In this document: positions 1-5,545 of the stretch, piece after piece
Position numbering within the stretch: the stretch's first letter is position 1
Layout: every line of letters starts with the position of its first letter
Assembly (NCBI GenBank): GCA_949287785.1
Contig: CASEHR010000055.1
Location: 1 to 7,098 of the forward strand
Source of the DNA: an uncultured Bacillota bacterium
Lineage (GTDB): Bacteria > Bacillota_I > Bacilli_A > Erysipelotrichales > Erysipelotrichaceae
DNA length: 7,098 nucleotides
Direction of reading: 5' to 3'
Position numbers and translations under genes: made by a program
Notes under the pieces: generated by a model
Seen by the model: the letters and a program-made list of their open reading frames with translations, nothing else
What the model was told of the DNA's origin: nothing
Database searches by the model: none

Positions 1-1
1 G

Positions 2-208
2 GTCGCTAAAGTCGAAAAAGAACACGAAGATCGTTACAATGCATTATTGAATAATCTCAAAACCGACAGAGTCTTTGAAAAAGAAGATGAAGAAGTATGG
101 ATCTGCCATCGTTGCGGATACAGACACAGCGGTAAGAAAGCACCGATGGTATGTCCATTATGCGGTGCTGAAAGATCATTCTTCAAACTGCACAGGGAAG
201 ATTATTAA
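2..208 (+). CDS. Rubrerythrin, C-terminal part (5' end outside window)
   Basis: This is the last 68 residues of a rubrerythrin, a cytosolic non-haem iron peroxidase that removes hydrogen peroxide in anaerobes. The visible part begins in the last helix of the ferritin-like di-iron domain, where an ExxH pair (E5 and H8 of the visible part) matches the usual iron ligands and is followed by the RYNALL helix. After a short linker comes a rubredoxin-like iron site with CHRCGY (C35, C38) and CPLCG (C51, C54), then the typical SFFKL ending. The reading frame is open from the first base, so the start lies upstream. The gene ends with TAA and is followed by a strong terminator, so it closes an upstream transcription unit. 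The family call rests on the combination of ExxH helix and CxxC-CxxC tail, which is diagnostic. The full length cannot be judged here. Confidence 0.92.
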   Translation, partial: VAKVEKEHEDRYNALLNNLKTDRVFEKEDEEVWICHRCGYRHSGKKAPMVCPLCGAERSFFKLHREDY

Positions 209-234
209 TAAACACGTGACAGTTTAAATAATAA

Positions 235-260
235 GGGACATGTATAGCATGTCCTTTTTT
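235..260 (+). terminator. Rho-independent terminator after rubrerythrin
   Basis: GGACATG (236-242) pairs with CATGTCC (248-254) around a five-base loop, TATAG, and is followed at once by six T (255-260). G235 can add a G-T pair. The stem starts 27 bases after the rubrerythrin stop codon and fits a factor-independent terminator. Confidence 0.9.
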
Positions 261-286
261 ATATCATATTAAAATAAATAGCTTTA

Positions 287-315
287 TTGAGCTTCGGTTT
301 CGGACAGAATATAAG
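287..315 (+). promoter_or_regulatory. Possible upstream promoter in the 209-428 gap
   Basis: TTGAGC (287-292) and TATAAG (310-315) are separated by 17 bases, a reasonable SigA-type pair with two mismatches in -35 and one in -10. Transcription would begin near 322 and run into a weak AT-rich hairpin (361-366 with 373-378) before reaching the stronger promoter at 389-416. It may give a second, longer transcript of the following operon. The rest of the gap shows no convincing gene. Confidence 0.3.
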
Positions 316-388
316 CGATGATAGCGGGATATAAAAAGGCTTATTACTGTTTTGATTTCAGAGAAGGTGAAACTTCTTTCGCTTTATC

Positions 389-416
389 TTGACAGGTATA
401 CATATATTGGTAAAAT
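389..416 (+). promoter_or_regulatory. SigA-type promoter of the rpoE operon
   Basis: A perfect -35 TTGACA (389-394) is followed after 16 bases by TAAAAT (411-416). The expected start of transcription is near 423, only about six bases before the ATG at 429. No Shine-Dalgarno sequence lies in the few bases between, so translation of the first gene should be leaderless or nearly so. Confidence 0.7.
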
Positions 417-428
417 ATCACTCGGAAT

Positions 429-758
429 ATGAGAAAGGCCATCGTTACAGTTATCGGAGAAGATGAGATCGTCTACCACAGAGAATGTATCGTCTTAGCT
501 AATACGATCTATCTTGATGACGATCGACGCGATAAACTTATATTCTATGATGATCAGTTAGTGATCGAAAAAAGGACCGATGGAACACGCATCAGCATCG
601 TCCTTGGCAATGAAGTCAGAATGACCTTGTCTTTCGATGATCAGGAGGTGATGATACCGATCACCCTTCATGAATTATCGATCCAGGGTGATCATATCAG
701 AGCATTATATGATACAGGAGAAAAGATCGAATTACATATCGATCTTATCGAGGAGTGA
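429..758 (+). CDS. Uncharacterised 109-residue protein upstream of rpoE (possible DUF1934/YwiB-like)
   Basis: I do not firmly recognise this protein. It is small, acidic and has no signal peptide or membrane segment, so it should be cytosolic. The sequence alternates hydrophobic and charged residues in short runs (for example KLIFYDDQLVIEK around residues 36-48, EVRMTLSF around 62-69 and KIELHIDL at the C-terminus), which suggests an all-beta fold. Position and pattern recall DUF1934 (YwiB), a calycin-like family of about 140 residues found near argS-rpoE in Listeria-type genomes, including a KAI-type N-terminal strand. This copy would be short and divergent, and that assignment is only a guess. 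The start is the ATG just after the promoter at 389-416 and lacks an SD. Its stop lies 3 bases before rpoE, and the rpoE ribosome binding site sits inside its last codons, so the two genes form one operon and may be translationally coupled. Confidence 0.8.
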   Translation: MRKAIVTVIGEDEIVYHRECIVLANTIYLDDDRRDKLIFYDDQLVIEKRTDGTRISIVLGNEVRMTLSFDDQEVMIPITLHELSIQGDHIRALYDTGEKIELHIDLIEE

Positions 759-761
759 TTT

Positions 762-1109
762 ATGACAAAGAGAAAAGCATTAGTCGATATCGCCTATGAT
801 ATCTTATCTAAGAAAAGAAAGCCGGTACCCTTCAAGAACCTCTTTATGGAAGTCAGTGAAACAGCAGGTCTCAGTGAATCTGAGGTCATGGCAAAGATCG
901 GAGCTTTCTATGGTGATATGTCTTTAGATCCGCGCTTTATCCAGCAGGCAGACAATAAGTGGGATCTTAAAAAACGCTATAAGTTTGAAGACACCTATCG
1001 TGAGCTGCAGGACAGCGATGATGAAGGAGAAGACGAAGAAGAGAAGGAATTCTTAGGCGAAGAAGAGGAAGAAGAAACAGATCATGAAAACGAGGAAGAG
1101 GAGTATTAA
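762..1109 (+). CDS. rpoE: DNA-directed RNA polymerase delta subunit
   Basis: Delta is a Firmicutes-specific RNA polymerase accessory subunit. Its folded N-terminal domain binds core polymerase, while its acidic tail displaces nucleic acid and speeds enzyme recycling. Residues about 4-72 form the HARE-HTH domain, with the family signatures ALVDIAYDIL, KPVPF, IGAFYGDMSLDPRF and a W-D-L just before the linker. From residue 84 to the end the chain is almost entirely Asp and Glu. At 115 residues it is much shorter than the Bacillus protein (about 170), the difference lying in the tail. The start is supported by GAGGAG at 750-755, six bases before the ATG. It follows the 109-residue gene by 3 bases. 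Its last codons form the left arm of a probable terminator (1092-1119), so the repetitive Glu codons have a second role. This is not the extracytoplasmic sigma factor also called rpoE. Confidence 0.93.
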   Translation: MTKRKALVDIAYDILSKKRKPVPFKNLFMEVSETAGLSESEVMAKIGAFYGDMSLDPRFIQQADNKWDLKKRYKFEDTYRELQDSDDEGEDEEEKEFLGEEEEEETDHENEEEEY

Positions 1110-1120
1110 CCTCTTTCTTT
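1092..1120 (+). terminator. Probable terminator overlapping the rpoE 3' end
   Basis: GAGGAAGAGG (1092-1101), which encodes the last Glu residues of delta, can pair with CCTCTTTCTT (1110-1119) around an eight-base loop. Six central pairs are Watson-Crick and two outer ones are G-U. The right arm is itself U-rich and runs into TTTTG, as in a factor-independent terminator. The stem overlaps the stop codon region, so ribosomes finishing rpoE could affect folding. Confidence 0.55.
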
Positions 1121-1129
1121 TGTTATAAT
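1121..1129 (+). promoter_or_regulatory. Extended -10 promoter of the HAD-ispF operon
   Basis: TGTTATAAT is a perfect extended -10 (TGn plus TATAAT, hexamer 1124-1129). No good -35 is seen; at 17-base spacing the sequence is GAGTAT, inside the terminator stem of rpoE. Six bases separate the hexamer from the ATG at 1136, so the predicted first transcribed base is the A of the start codon: a leaderless mRNA. Confidence 0.7.
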
Positions 1130-1135
1130 GGGAGA

Positions 1136-1774
1136 ATGAAGACAGTTATATATGATTTTAACGGTACGATATTAGATGATGTCGATACAGGTGTCATCGC
1201 CATCAACGCCCTAATCGATAAGTATCTTGATCGTGGTCCTCTCAGCAAAGAAGAGTATAAGCACATCTTTCGTTTTCCGGTAATGGAGTATTATAAGGAT
1301 GTCGGATTTGATTTTGACAAGCTTGATTTCAGGATCATAGGACAGGAATGGATGGATATATATGAAGCCAATAAGGACATATATCATCTATATCCCGGTA
1401 TCAGAGATCAGCTTATAAACAACAGGCGCATCGGGATGAGAAACATCCTTTTGAGTGCTTCAAGGCAGGATAAATTGCTAAGACAATGTCAAGAACTAGG
1501 TATCGATGACTTGTTCGAAGAGATCTTAGGCATCGATGATATCTATGCTTCGAGCAAGGTCTATATCGCTTCAGACTGGATGAGCAAACAAAAAGATGGT
1601 GAATATATCTTTATCGGTGATACTTTGCATGATCTTGAAGTAGCTGATGAATTGAATATCGATTGTATCCTTGTCGCAAACGGTCATCAAGCTAAAGAGG
1701 TCTTATTAGAAAAGACAGATCGTGTATATGATGATATAAGGGAGGTAGTAAATGATCCGTATTGGTCAATCTGA
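1136..1774 (+). CDS. HAD-superfamily hydrolase, DFNGT subfamily
   Basis: A 212-residue cytosolic HAD-superfamily phosphatase (subfamily IA-like, alpha-helical cap). Motif I is DFNGT with the nucleophile D7; the second Asp of the usual DxD, the general acid/base, is N9. Motif II is LLSAS (S107), the motif III lysine is probably K141 in SSK, and motif IV is GDTLHD (D162, D166). The cap spans about residues 16-85 and carries FPVMEYYKDVGFDF, a pattern I recall from clostridial proteins that also have DFNGT, so the Asn is probably a subfamily trait and not a fresh mutation. The substrate is unknown. The gene starts at the predicted first base of its transcript; GGGAGA touches the ATG and is too close to serve as an SD. 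The 3' end overlaps ispF by 23 bases, so the two are co-transcribed and probably coupled, but no functional link to isoprenoid synthesis is evident. Confidence 0.88.
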   Translation: MKTVIYDFNGTILDDVDTGVIAINALIDKYLDRGPLSKEEYKHIFRFPVMEYYKDVGFDFDKLDFRIIGQEWMDIYEANKDIYHLYPGIRDQLINNRRIGMRNILLSASRQDKLLRQCQELGIDDLFEEILGIDDIYASSKVYIASDWMSKQKDGEYIFIGDTLHDLEVADELNIDCILVANGHQAKEVLLEKTDRVYDDIREVVNDPYWSI

Positions 1775-2231
1775 AGATATCCATCGCTTAGTTGAAGGCA
1801 GAGACCTTATTTTAGGTGGTGTCAAGATCGATAGTGATCTTGGTCTATTAGGGCATTCTGATGCGGATGTTTTATTACATGCGATCATTGAAGCGATCAT
1901 CGGCGCAATGGGTCTATATGATATCGGCAGACACTTCAGTGATAAAGATGATCGCTATAAGGGGATATCATCTTTAGTACTGCTTGATAAGACCTATAAA
2001 CTATTAAAAGAAAATGGTTATCATATAGTCAATATCGACAGTTTAGTCATGATCGAAAAGCCAAAACTAGCTCCATATATCGATCAGATGCGTACTAATA
2101 TCGCAAGTCATTTAAATACAGAAATACCAAGAGTTAACGTCAAAGCGACTTGTGCTGAAGGACTGGGTTTTATCGGTGAAAGAAAAGGGGCCAAAGCACA
2201 AGCGGTGGTTTTGATCGAAACTGATCTTTGA
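1752..2231 (+). CDS. ispF: 2-C-methyl-D-erythritol 2,4-cyclodiphosphate synthase
   Basis: IspF converts CDP-methylerythritol 2-phosphate into the cyclic diphosphate and CMP, the fifth step of the non-mevalonate (MEP) route to IPP and DMAPP. At 159 residues it has the family's normal length. Visible landmarks are the metal ligands D9 and H11 in EDIHRL and H43 in LLHAI, the GLLGHSDAD loop (31-39), DIGRHFSD, IEKPKLAPYI and a C-terminal NVKATCAEGLGFIGERKG that forms the nucleotide and hydrophobic pocket. It is a stand-alone IspF, not an IspDF fusion, and ispD is not in this window. The start is fixed by AAGGGAGG (1738-1745), six bases before the ATG and inside the preceding HAD gene. The gene implies that the organism makes isoprenoids by the MEP pathway, including the undecaprenyl carrier needed downstream of MurA. 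No clear terminator follows. Confidence 0.97.
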   Translation: MIRIGQSEDIHRLVEGRDLILGGVKIDSDLGLLGHSDADVLLHAIIEAIIGAMGLYDIGRHFSDKDDRYKGISSLVLLDKTYKLLKENGYHIVNIDSLVMIEKPKLAPYIDQMRTNIASHLNTEIPRVNVKATCAEGLGFIGERKGAKAQAVVLIETDL

Positions 2232-2260
2232 TCCTTTATGATAATTTAAAAGTAATAAAG

Positions 2261-2269
2261 TGATATACT
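2261..2269 (+). promoter_or_regulatory. Extended -10 promoter of the lipoprotein gene
   Basis: TGATATACT matches an extended -10 (TGn plus TATACT, hexamer 2264-2269). The -35 region at 17 bases (ATAATT) is poor. Transcription should start near 2276, giving a leader of about 70 bases. An ATG at 2277 coincides with the start site but opens only three codons (M-K-V-stop). Confidence 0.5.
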
Positions 2270-2346
2270 GGATCCGATGAAAGTATGATCATTAGAATAT
2301 TTCCGGGTATTTCATTATCTATGTAGGTTAGACAGGGGGGTAAATT

Positions 2347-3252
2347 ATGCAAAGATATCTAAAAAGATCATTGATCTGCATCGCGATTCTTATGTTAGTT
2401 TCAGGGTGCGATAATGTTGAAAATGAGCCAAATGAAACGAAGATGCCTTCAGAAACGACAGAGGTAACACCGACCCCGATATCATCATTAGAACCGATCG
2501 AGGTCGAATATACGGATGGTCTAAAGATCACGATTGATAATGAGGAATTTATCAGACGATTTAAAGAGGCTTTTGAAACACCGGATTATATCGAAAGTAC
2601 GAAAGAGATGCCGTTCTATGAGCCATACTATACGCTCTATTTTGATGGGCACACTATCGATTATGGGTTTGCCCATATAATAATAGATGATCGTCTGATC
2701 GAAACATATGATCCTGACAGTATATCAGGGGAAGGTTATCCTGACTTAGATCAACTGCAAGATGTTCTGTTTGAAATAAGTTATACCAACTGTCTTGAAA
2801 GTAATGACCCTTTCCATTTCTCTAATGAAAAGGAAGAGCGAGTTTATACTTTAGATGAACTATTTGATGAGACAGCTACTTTTAAAAACTTTGAGCGGGG
2901 TACGATCGATGCATCTTTCTTCTATGGTGCGCCATCTTATGATGATTCGATCGTTCCGATCTATGATTTCAATGAAGACATGTTGCATTATAACTTCTAT
3001 GACCGTGAGATCATGGCGATGAATGTGATCGAATATGATTGGAATGAGAGAGCGGCAACGCTTGGATCATGCACCTATGATGAGAAGAGCGACAGTTTTG
3101 GCGAATGCAGCGATTATGAAAAGGCCTGGATCGATAAGATGATCGATTCTTTCGGTGTCAATTATCAAAGAAGATATATCTCTTATGAAGATTTTATGGC
3201 TCAAAAAGATGACTTTTATGCTAAGTTATTAGAGATCCAGGATCAATCTTAA
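2347..3252 (+). CDS. Putative lipoprotein of unknown function
   Basis: I do not recognise the mature domain. The first 21 residues form a lipoprotein signal peptide: K/R residues near the N-terminus, a hydrophobic core (LICIAILMLV) and the lipobox LVSG-C with the acylated cysteine at C21. The protein should therefore be anchored to the outer face of the cell membrane. Residues about 22-52 are a Glu/Thr/Pro/Ser-rich linker. The remaining 250 residues are very acidic and rich in Tyr, Phe and Asp, with alternating strands and no enzyme motif that I can name. Two Cys (in LGSCTYD and FGECSDY) lie close together near the C-terminal region and could form a disulphide. The start is supported by AGGGGGG (2334-2340), six bases before the ATG. 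It appears to be monocistronic, with a promoter at 2261-2269 and the fba promoter beginning soon after its stop. Function cannot be inferred from the neighbours. Confidence 0.85.
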   Translation: MQRYLKRSLICIAILMLVSGCDNVENEPNETKMPSETTEVTPTPISSLEPIEVEYTDGLKITIDNEEFIRRFKEAFETPDYIESTKEMPFYEPYYTLYFDGHTIDYGFAHIIIDDRLIETYDPDSISGEGYPDLDQLQDVLFEISYTNCLESNDPFHFSNEKEERVYTLDELFDETATFKNFERGTIDASFFYGAPSYDDSIVPIYDFNEDMLHYNFYDREIMAMNVIEYDWNERAATLGSCTYDEKSDSFGECSDYEKAWIDKMIDSFGVNYQRRYISYEDFMAQKDDFYAKLLEIQDQS

Positions 3253-3271
3253 ACCAGGTTACACATACTGT

Positions 3272-3300
3272 TTGAAGATACCATCGAAAGGTTGTAAAAT
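3272..3300 (+). promoter_or_regulatory. SigA-type promoter of fba
   Basis: TTGAAG (3272-3277) and TAAAAT (3295-3300) are 17 bases apart. Transcription should begin near the A at 3307, which leaves a short leader carrying the ribosome binding site AAGGGAGG (3311-3318). This leader differs from the leaderless starts elsewhere in the window. Confidence 0.7.
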
Positions 3301-3320
3301 ATAGTCACTAAAGGGAGGAA

Positions 3321-3338
3321 ATGTTAGTCATGTTAGTA
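3321..3338 (+). repeat. Nine-base tandem duplication at the fba start
   Basis: ATGTTAGTC (3321-3329) is followed directly by ATGTTAGTA (3330-3338), eight of nine bases identical, creating two in-frame ATG codons. The first lies only two bases after the SD core GGAGG (3314-3318); the second lies eleven bases after it. Confidence 0.75.
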
Positions 3339-4193
3339 AATGCTACAGAGATGTTGAAAAAAGCACATGAAGGTCATTATGCTGTTGCTCAATTCAATAT
3401 CAACAACTTAGAGTGGACTAAAGCGGTCTTAAAAGCTTGTGAAGAAATGAAGTCACCGGTCATCTTAGGTGTATCGGAAGGTGCAGCTAAGTACATGTGC
3501 GGCTTCAAGACTGTTGCGGATATGGTCAAGAATATCCATGATCAGATGGGTATCACTGTACCGGTAGCTCTTCACTTAGACCATGGTACATATGAAGGTG
3601 CTAAAGCTTGCATCGAAGCAGGTTTCACATCAGTTATGTTTGATGGCTCACATTACGCAATCGATGAAAATATCGCTAAATCAAAAGAGATCATCGAATA
3701 TGCTCATTCAAAGGGTATCAGCGTCGAATGTGAAGTCGGCGGTATCGGTGGTACAGAAGATGGTGTCACATCCAATGGTGAAGTAGCTGATCCGCAAGAA
3801 TGCAAACGCATCAATGATCTGGGTTGTGATTTCTTAGCTGCCGGTATTGGTAACATCCATGGTAAATACCCGGCTGATTGGAAGGGTCTGAACTTTGAAG
3901 TATTGGGCGAAGTTCAAAAGGCATGTGAAGGCACTCCGCTTGTATTACATGGCGGCAGTGGTATTCCAAAAGACCAGATCTTAAAAGCTATCTCACTTGG
4001 TGTATCTAAGATCAACGTCAATACAGAATTGCAATTGGAATTTGCGGCTGCTACACGTAAATATATCGAAGCCGGCAAAGATGTTGAAGGCAAGGGTTAT
4101 GACCCACGTAAATTACTGGCTCCGGGTGCTGATGCGATCGTCGCTAAATGTAAATCGATGGTCGAAGAATTCGGCTCAGCCAATAAAGCTTAA
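3330..4193 (+). CDS. fba: Class II fructose-1,6-bisphosphate aldolase
   Basis: FbaA cleaves fructose 1,6-bisphosphate into dihydroxyacetone phosphate and glyceraldehyde 3-phosphate in glycolysis, and runs in reverse for gluconeogenesis. It is a zinc-dependent TIM barrel of 287 residues, the usual length for the Gram-positive type. The catalytic Asp and first zinc ligand are in HLDHGT (D84, H85), followed by ECEVGGIGGTEDG, the zinc ligands H177 in GNIHGKY and H207 in LHGGSGIP, and the phosphate-binding KINVNTEL. The start at 3330 is chosen because family members begin like MLVNATEMLKKA; the ATG at 3321 would add MLV and sits too close to the SD. The gene has its own promoter and a strong terminator, so it is a single-gene unit. 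GATC sites are much rarer here (seven in 864 bases) than in several neighbours, consistent with a different codon choice in a highly expressed gene. Confidence 0.98.
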   Translation: MLVNATEMLKKAHEGHYAVAQFNINNLEWTKAVLKACEEMKSPVILGVSEGAAKYMCGFKTVADMVKNIHDQMGITVPVALHLDHGTYEGAKACIEAGFTSVMFDGSHYAIDENIAKSKEIIEYAHSKGISVECEVGGIGGTEDGVTSNGEVADPQECKRINDLGCDFLAAGIGNIHGKYPADWKGLNFEVLGEVQKACEGTPLVLHGGSGIPKDQILKAISLGVSKINVNTELQLEFAAATRKYIEAGKDVEGKGYDPRKLLAPGADAIVAKCKSMVEEFGSANKA

Positions 4194-4201
4194 TCAGATA
4201 C

Positions 4202-4221
4202 AGGCTCTTCGGAGCCTTTTT
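4202..4221 (+). terminator. Rho-independent terminator after fba
   Basis: AGGCTC (4202-4207) pairs with GAGCCT (4212-4217) across a TTCG loop, closed by C-G, the very stable cUUCGg tetraloop. A run of T (4217-4221) follows. It begins eight bases after the fba stop codon. Confidence 0.92.
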
Positions 4222-4250
4222 AATGCCTTTATTACTCGCTGATTTATTTG

Positions 4251-4256
4251 TATAAT
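4251..4256 (+). promoter_or_regulatory. -10 element of the TPR-HAD-murA operon
   Basis: A consensus TATAAT sits seven bases before the ATG at 4264. The best -35 at 17-base spacing is TTTATT (4228-4233), which is weak. Transcription would start at 4263-4264, so the first gene should again be leaderless. The unit is insulated from fba by the terminator at 4202-4221. Confidence 0.6.
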
Positions 4257-4263
4257 ATTGTCG

Positions 4264-4905
4264 ATGGATAAGTTATATGAAGCCCTGGCTCTTATCGATA
4301 CGATCGATACGAAGATGAGCCGGGATGAGATAAAGGATATTTTATTGAAAGCCTATAGGCTAAGTGATGATTGTCTGGATGCACTTACTTTATTGTCGCG
4401 TCTTTCTGAAGATGAATATCGAAAAGAAGCAATATTGGATAATGGATTGAACAGGGATATCGATATAAGTCGGGATGATATCATGGCAAGACAATATATC
4501 CGCCTTTTGTATGAAGCATGTACCAATTATATCGATATGGGTCATTTGCCGTTGGCTTTAAAGATCGCTGATACGATCTATAAGACAAAGGGCAATATCT
4601 ATAAGATCAAGGACATCTTATATGCCCTGAATGCTTATTTCGATAAGGATAGAGACGATAGTGAAGTCAGTATAGAGGTGAGAGTCCTTGTAGATATGTT
4701 ATACGCTTATGAGCGCTCGGATTATGAAAAAGCCGATGAATATAAGGCTTATCTGCACAAGCTTATGCCGGGTGTGATCGAGGTGGCAAAAGGGAGCGAA
4801 GAAGCGAATGAAGAGAACGATAAAGCAGCTTTATTGTTCAGGAAGCACGCTTACTATATCAATCGCATTACAGGGGTAATTTATTATATGGGAGAAAGGT
4901 CATGA
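4264..4905 (+). CDS. Helical-repeat (TPR-like) protein, first gene of the murA operon
   Basis: A 213-residue cytosolic protein with no signal or membrane segment. It looks all-helical. Residues about 1-60 carry a helix pair with LSDDCLDALTLLSRLSEDEYRKEA, and residues about 75-125 carry a second pair (YIRLLYEACTNYIDMGHLPLALKIADTIY), both with the small/large residue spacing of tetratricopeptide-like repeats. The C-terminal part, with a Glu/Lys/Asn-rich stretch near EEANEENDKAALLF, is less clear. I cannot assign a family with confidence; a scaffold or protein-binding role is only an inference from the fold. A TTG at 4258 could extend it by two codons, but it lies within two bases of the -10, so the ATG at 4264 is preferred. 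The last four bases (ATGA) overlap the next gene, indicating translational coupling to the HAD phosphatase. Confidence 0.82.
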   Translation: MDKLYEALALIDTIDTKMSRDEIKDILLKAYRLSDDCLDALTLLSRLSEDEYRKEAILDNGLNRDIDISRDDIMARQYIRLLYEACTNYIDMGHLPLALKIADTIYKTKGNIYKIKDILYALNAYFDKDRDDSEVSIEVRVLVDMLYAYERSDYEKADEYKAYLHKLMPGVIEVAKGSEEANEENDKAALLFRKHAYYINRITGVIYYMGERS

Positions 4906-5543
4906 TCAAAGGGATCTTATTTGATATGGATGGGACCCTCGTCGATAGTGAAAGACACTATTGCGATGGTACTTATATCTGGATGAAAAGAGCCGGCTAT
5001 AAGGGTGATAAAGATAAGATGTATGGGATCATCGGACTGTCGATGCCTGATACATATATCTACTTAAGACCACTACTACATGATGCTTATAGCTTACAAG
5101 AGATCCGGAAGTTTAATGAAGACTATTTTGGCAAGGAAGATGTGCTTGACTATACCAAGTATATCTATGATGATGTCAAAGATGTAATATATGATCTGAA
5201 GAAAAAAGGTTATAAATTGGCTTTATGCAGTGCCAGTGATTACTCTTTGATCAACAGGTTTTTAAAGGAATGTGCCTTTGAGGATATTTTCGATGTCGTT
5301 TTGAGCACCGAAGATACCAAAGAGAAACCCGATCCGACGATCTACTTGACGGCGATGGAAAGACTGGGACTTGATCAGAGTGAATGTCTTATCGTCGAGG
5401 ATTCACCCAATGGTATCAAAGCTGCTAAAAGCAGCGGCGTATTTACCTTGGCGCGGATCAATAAGTATATTAAAGATAAGCAAACGCAGGCAGATCGACT
5501 GTTTGATGATCTGCATGATATATATCGATATTTGGGGGAATGA
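4902..5543 (+). CDS. HAD-superfamily phosphatase, beta-phosphoglucomutase-like
   Basis: A 213-residue HAD subfamily IA enzyme with all four catalytic motifs: DMDGT (nucleophile D8 and acid/base D10), LALCSAS (S110), K142 in EKPDP, and VEDSPNG (E166, D167). A small helical cap lies between residues about 15 and 85. The IVEDSPNGIKAAKSSG stretch is typical of beta-PGM, phosphatase and DOG-like members. Whether it is a mutase or a phosphatase cannot be settled, and the substrate is unknown; a sugar phosphate is the common case in this group. It overlaps the previous gene by four bases (ATGA), with GGAGAAAGG (4891-4899) as ribosome binding site, and its stop touches the murA start region. Unlike the HAD protein at 1136-1774, it has the full DxD. 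Its place between a TPR-like gene and murA suggests co-expression, not a proven link to cell-wall synthesis. Confidence 0.93.
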   Translation: MIKGILFDMDGTLVDSERHYCDGTYIWMKRAGYKGDKDKMYGIIGLSMPDTYIYLRPLLHDAYSLQEIRKFNEDYFGKEDVLDYTKYIYDDVKDVIYDLKKKGYKLALCSASDYSLINRFLKECAFEDIFDVVLSTEDTKEKPDPTIYLTAMERLGLDQSECLIVEDSPNGIKAAKSSGVFTLARINKYIKDKQTQADRLFDDLHDIYRYLGE

Positions 5544-5545
5544 AG

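Noticed and set aside
361..379. Hairpin GAGAAG/CTTCTT as a terminator or riboswitch part
   Set aside because: The stem is short and AT-rich and is followed by TTCGC, not a clean T run; no known riboswitch core is visible around it.
318..392. 24-codon ORF (MIAGYKKAYY...) in the gap before the rpoE operon
   Set aside because: It has no Shine-Dalgarno, its stop runs into the -35 box of the next promoter, and the possible promoter at 287-315 would start transcription after its ATG.
2328..2531. 67-codon open frame on the - strand
   Set aside because: It lies antisense to the signal peptide and linker of the lipoprotein, with no supporting ribosome binding site or recognisable product.
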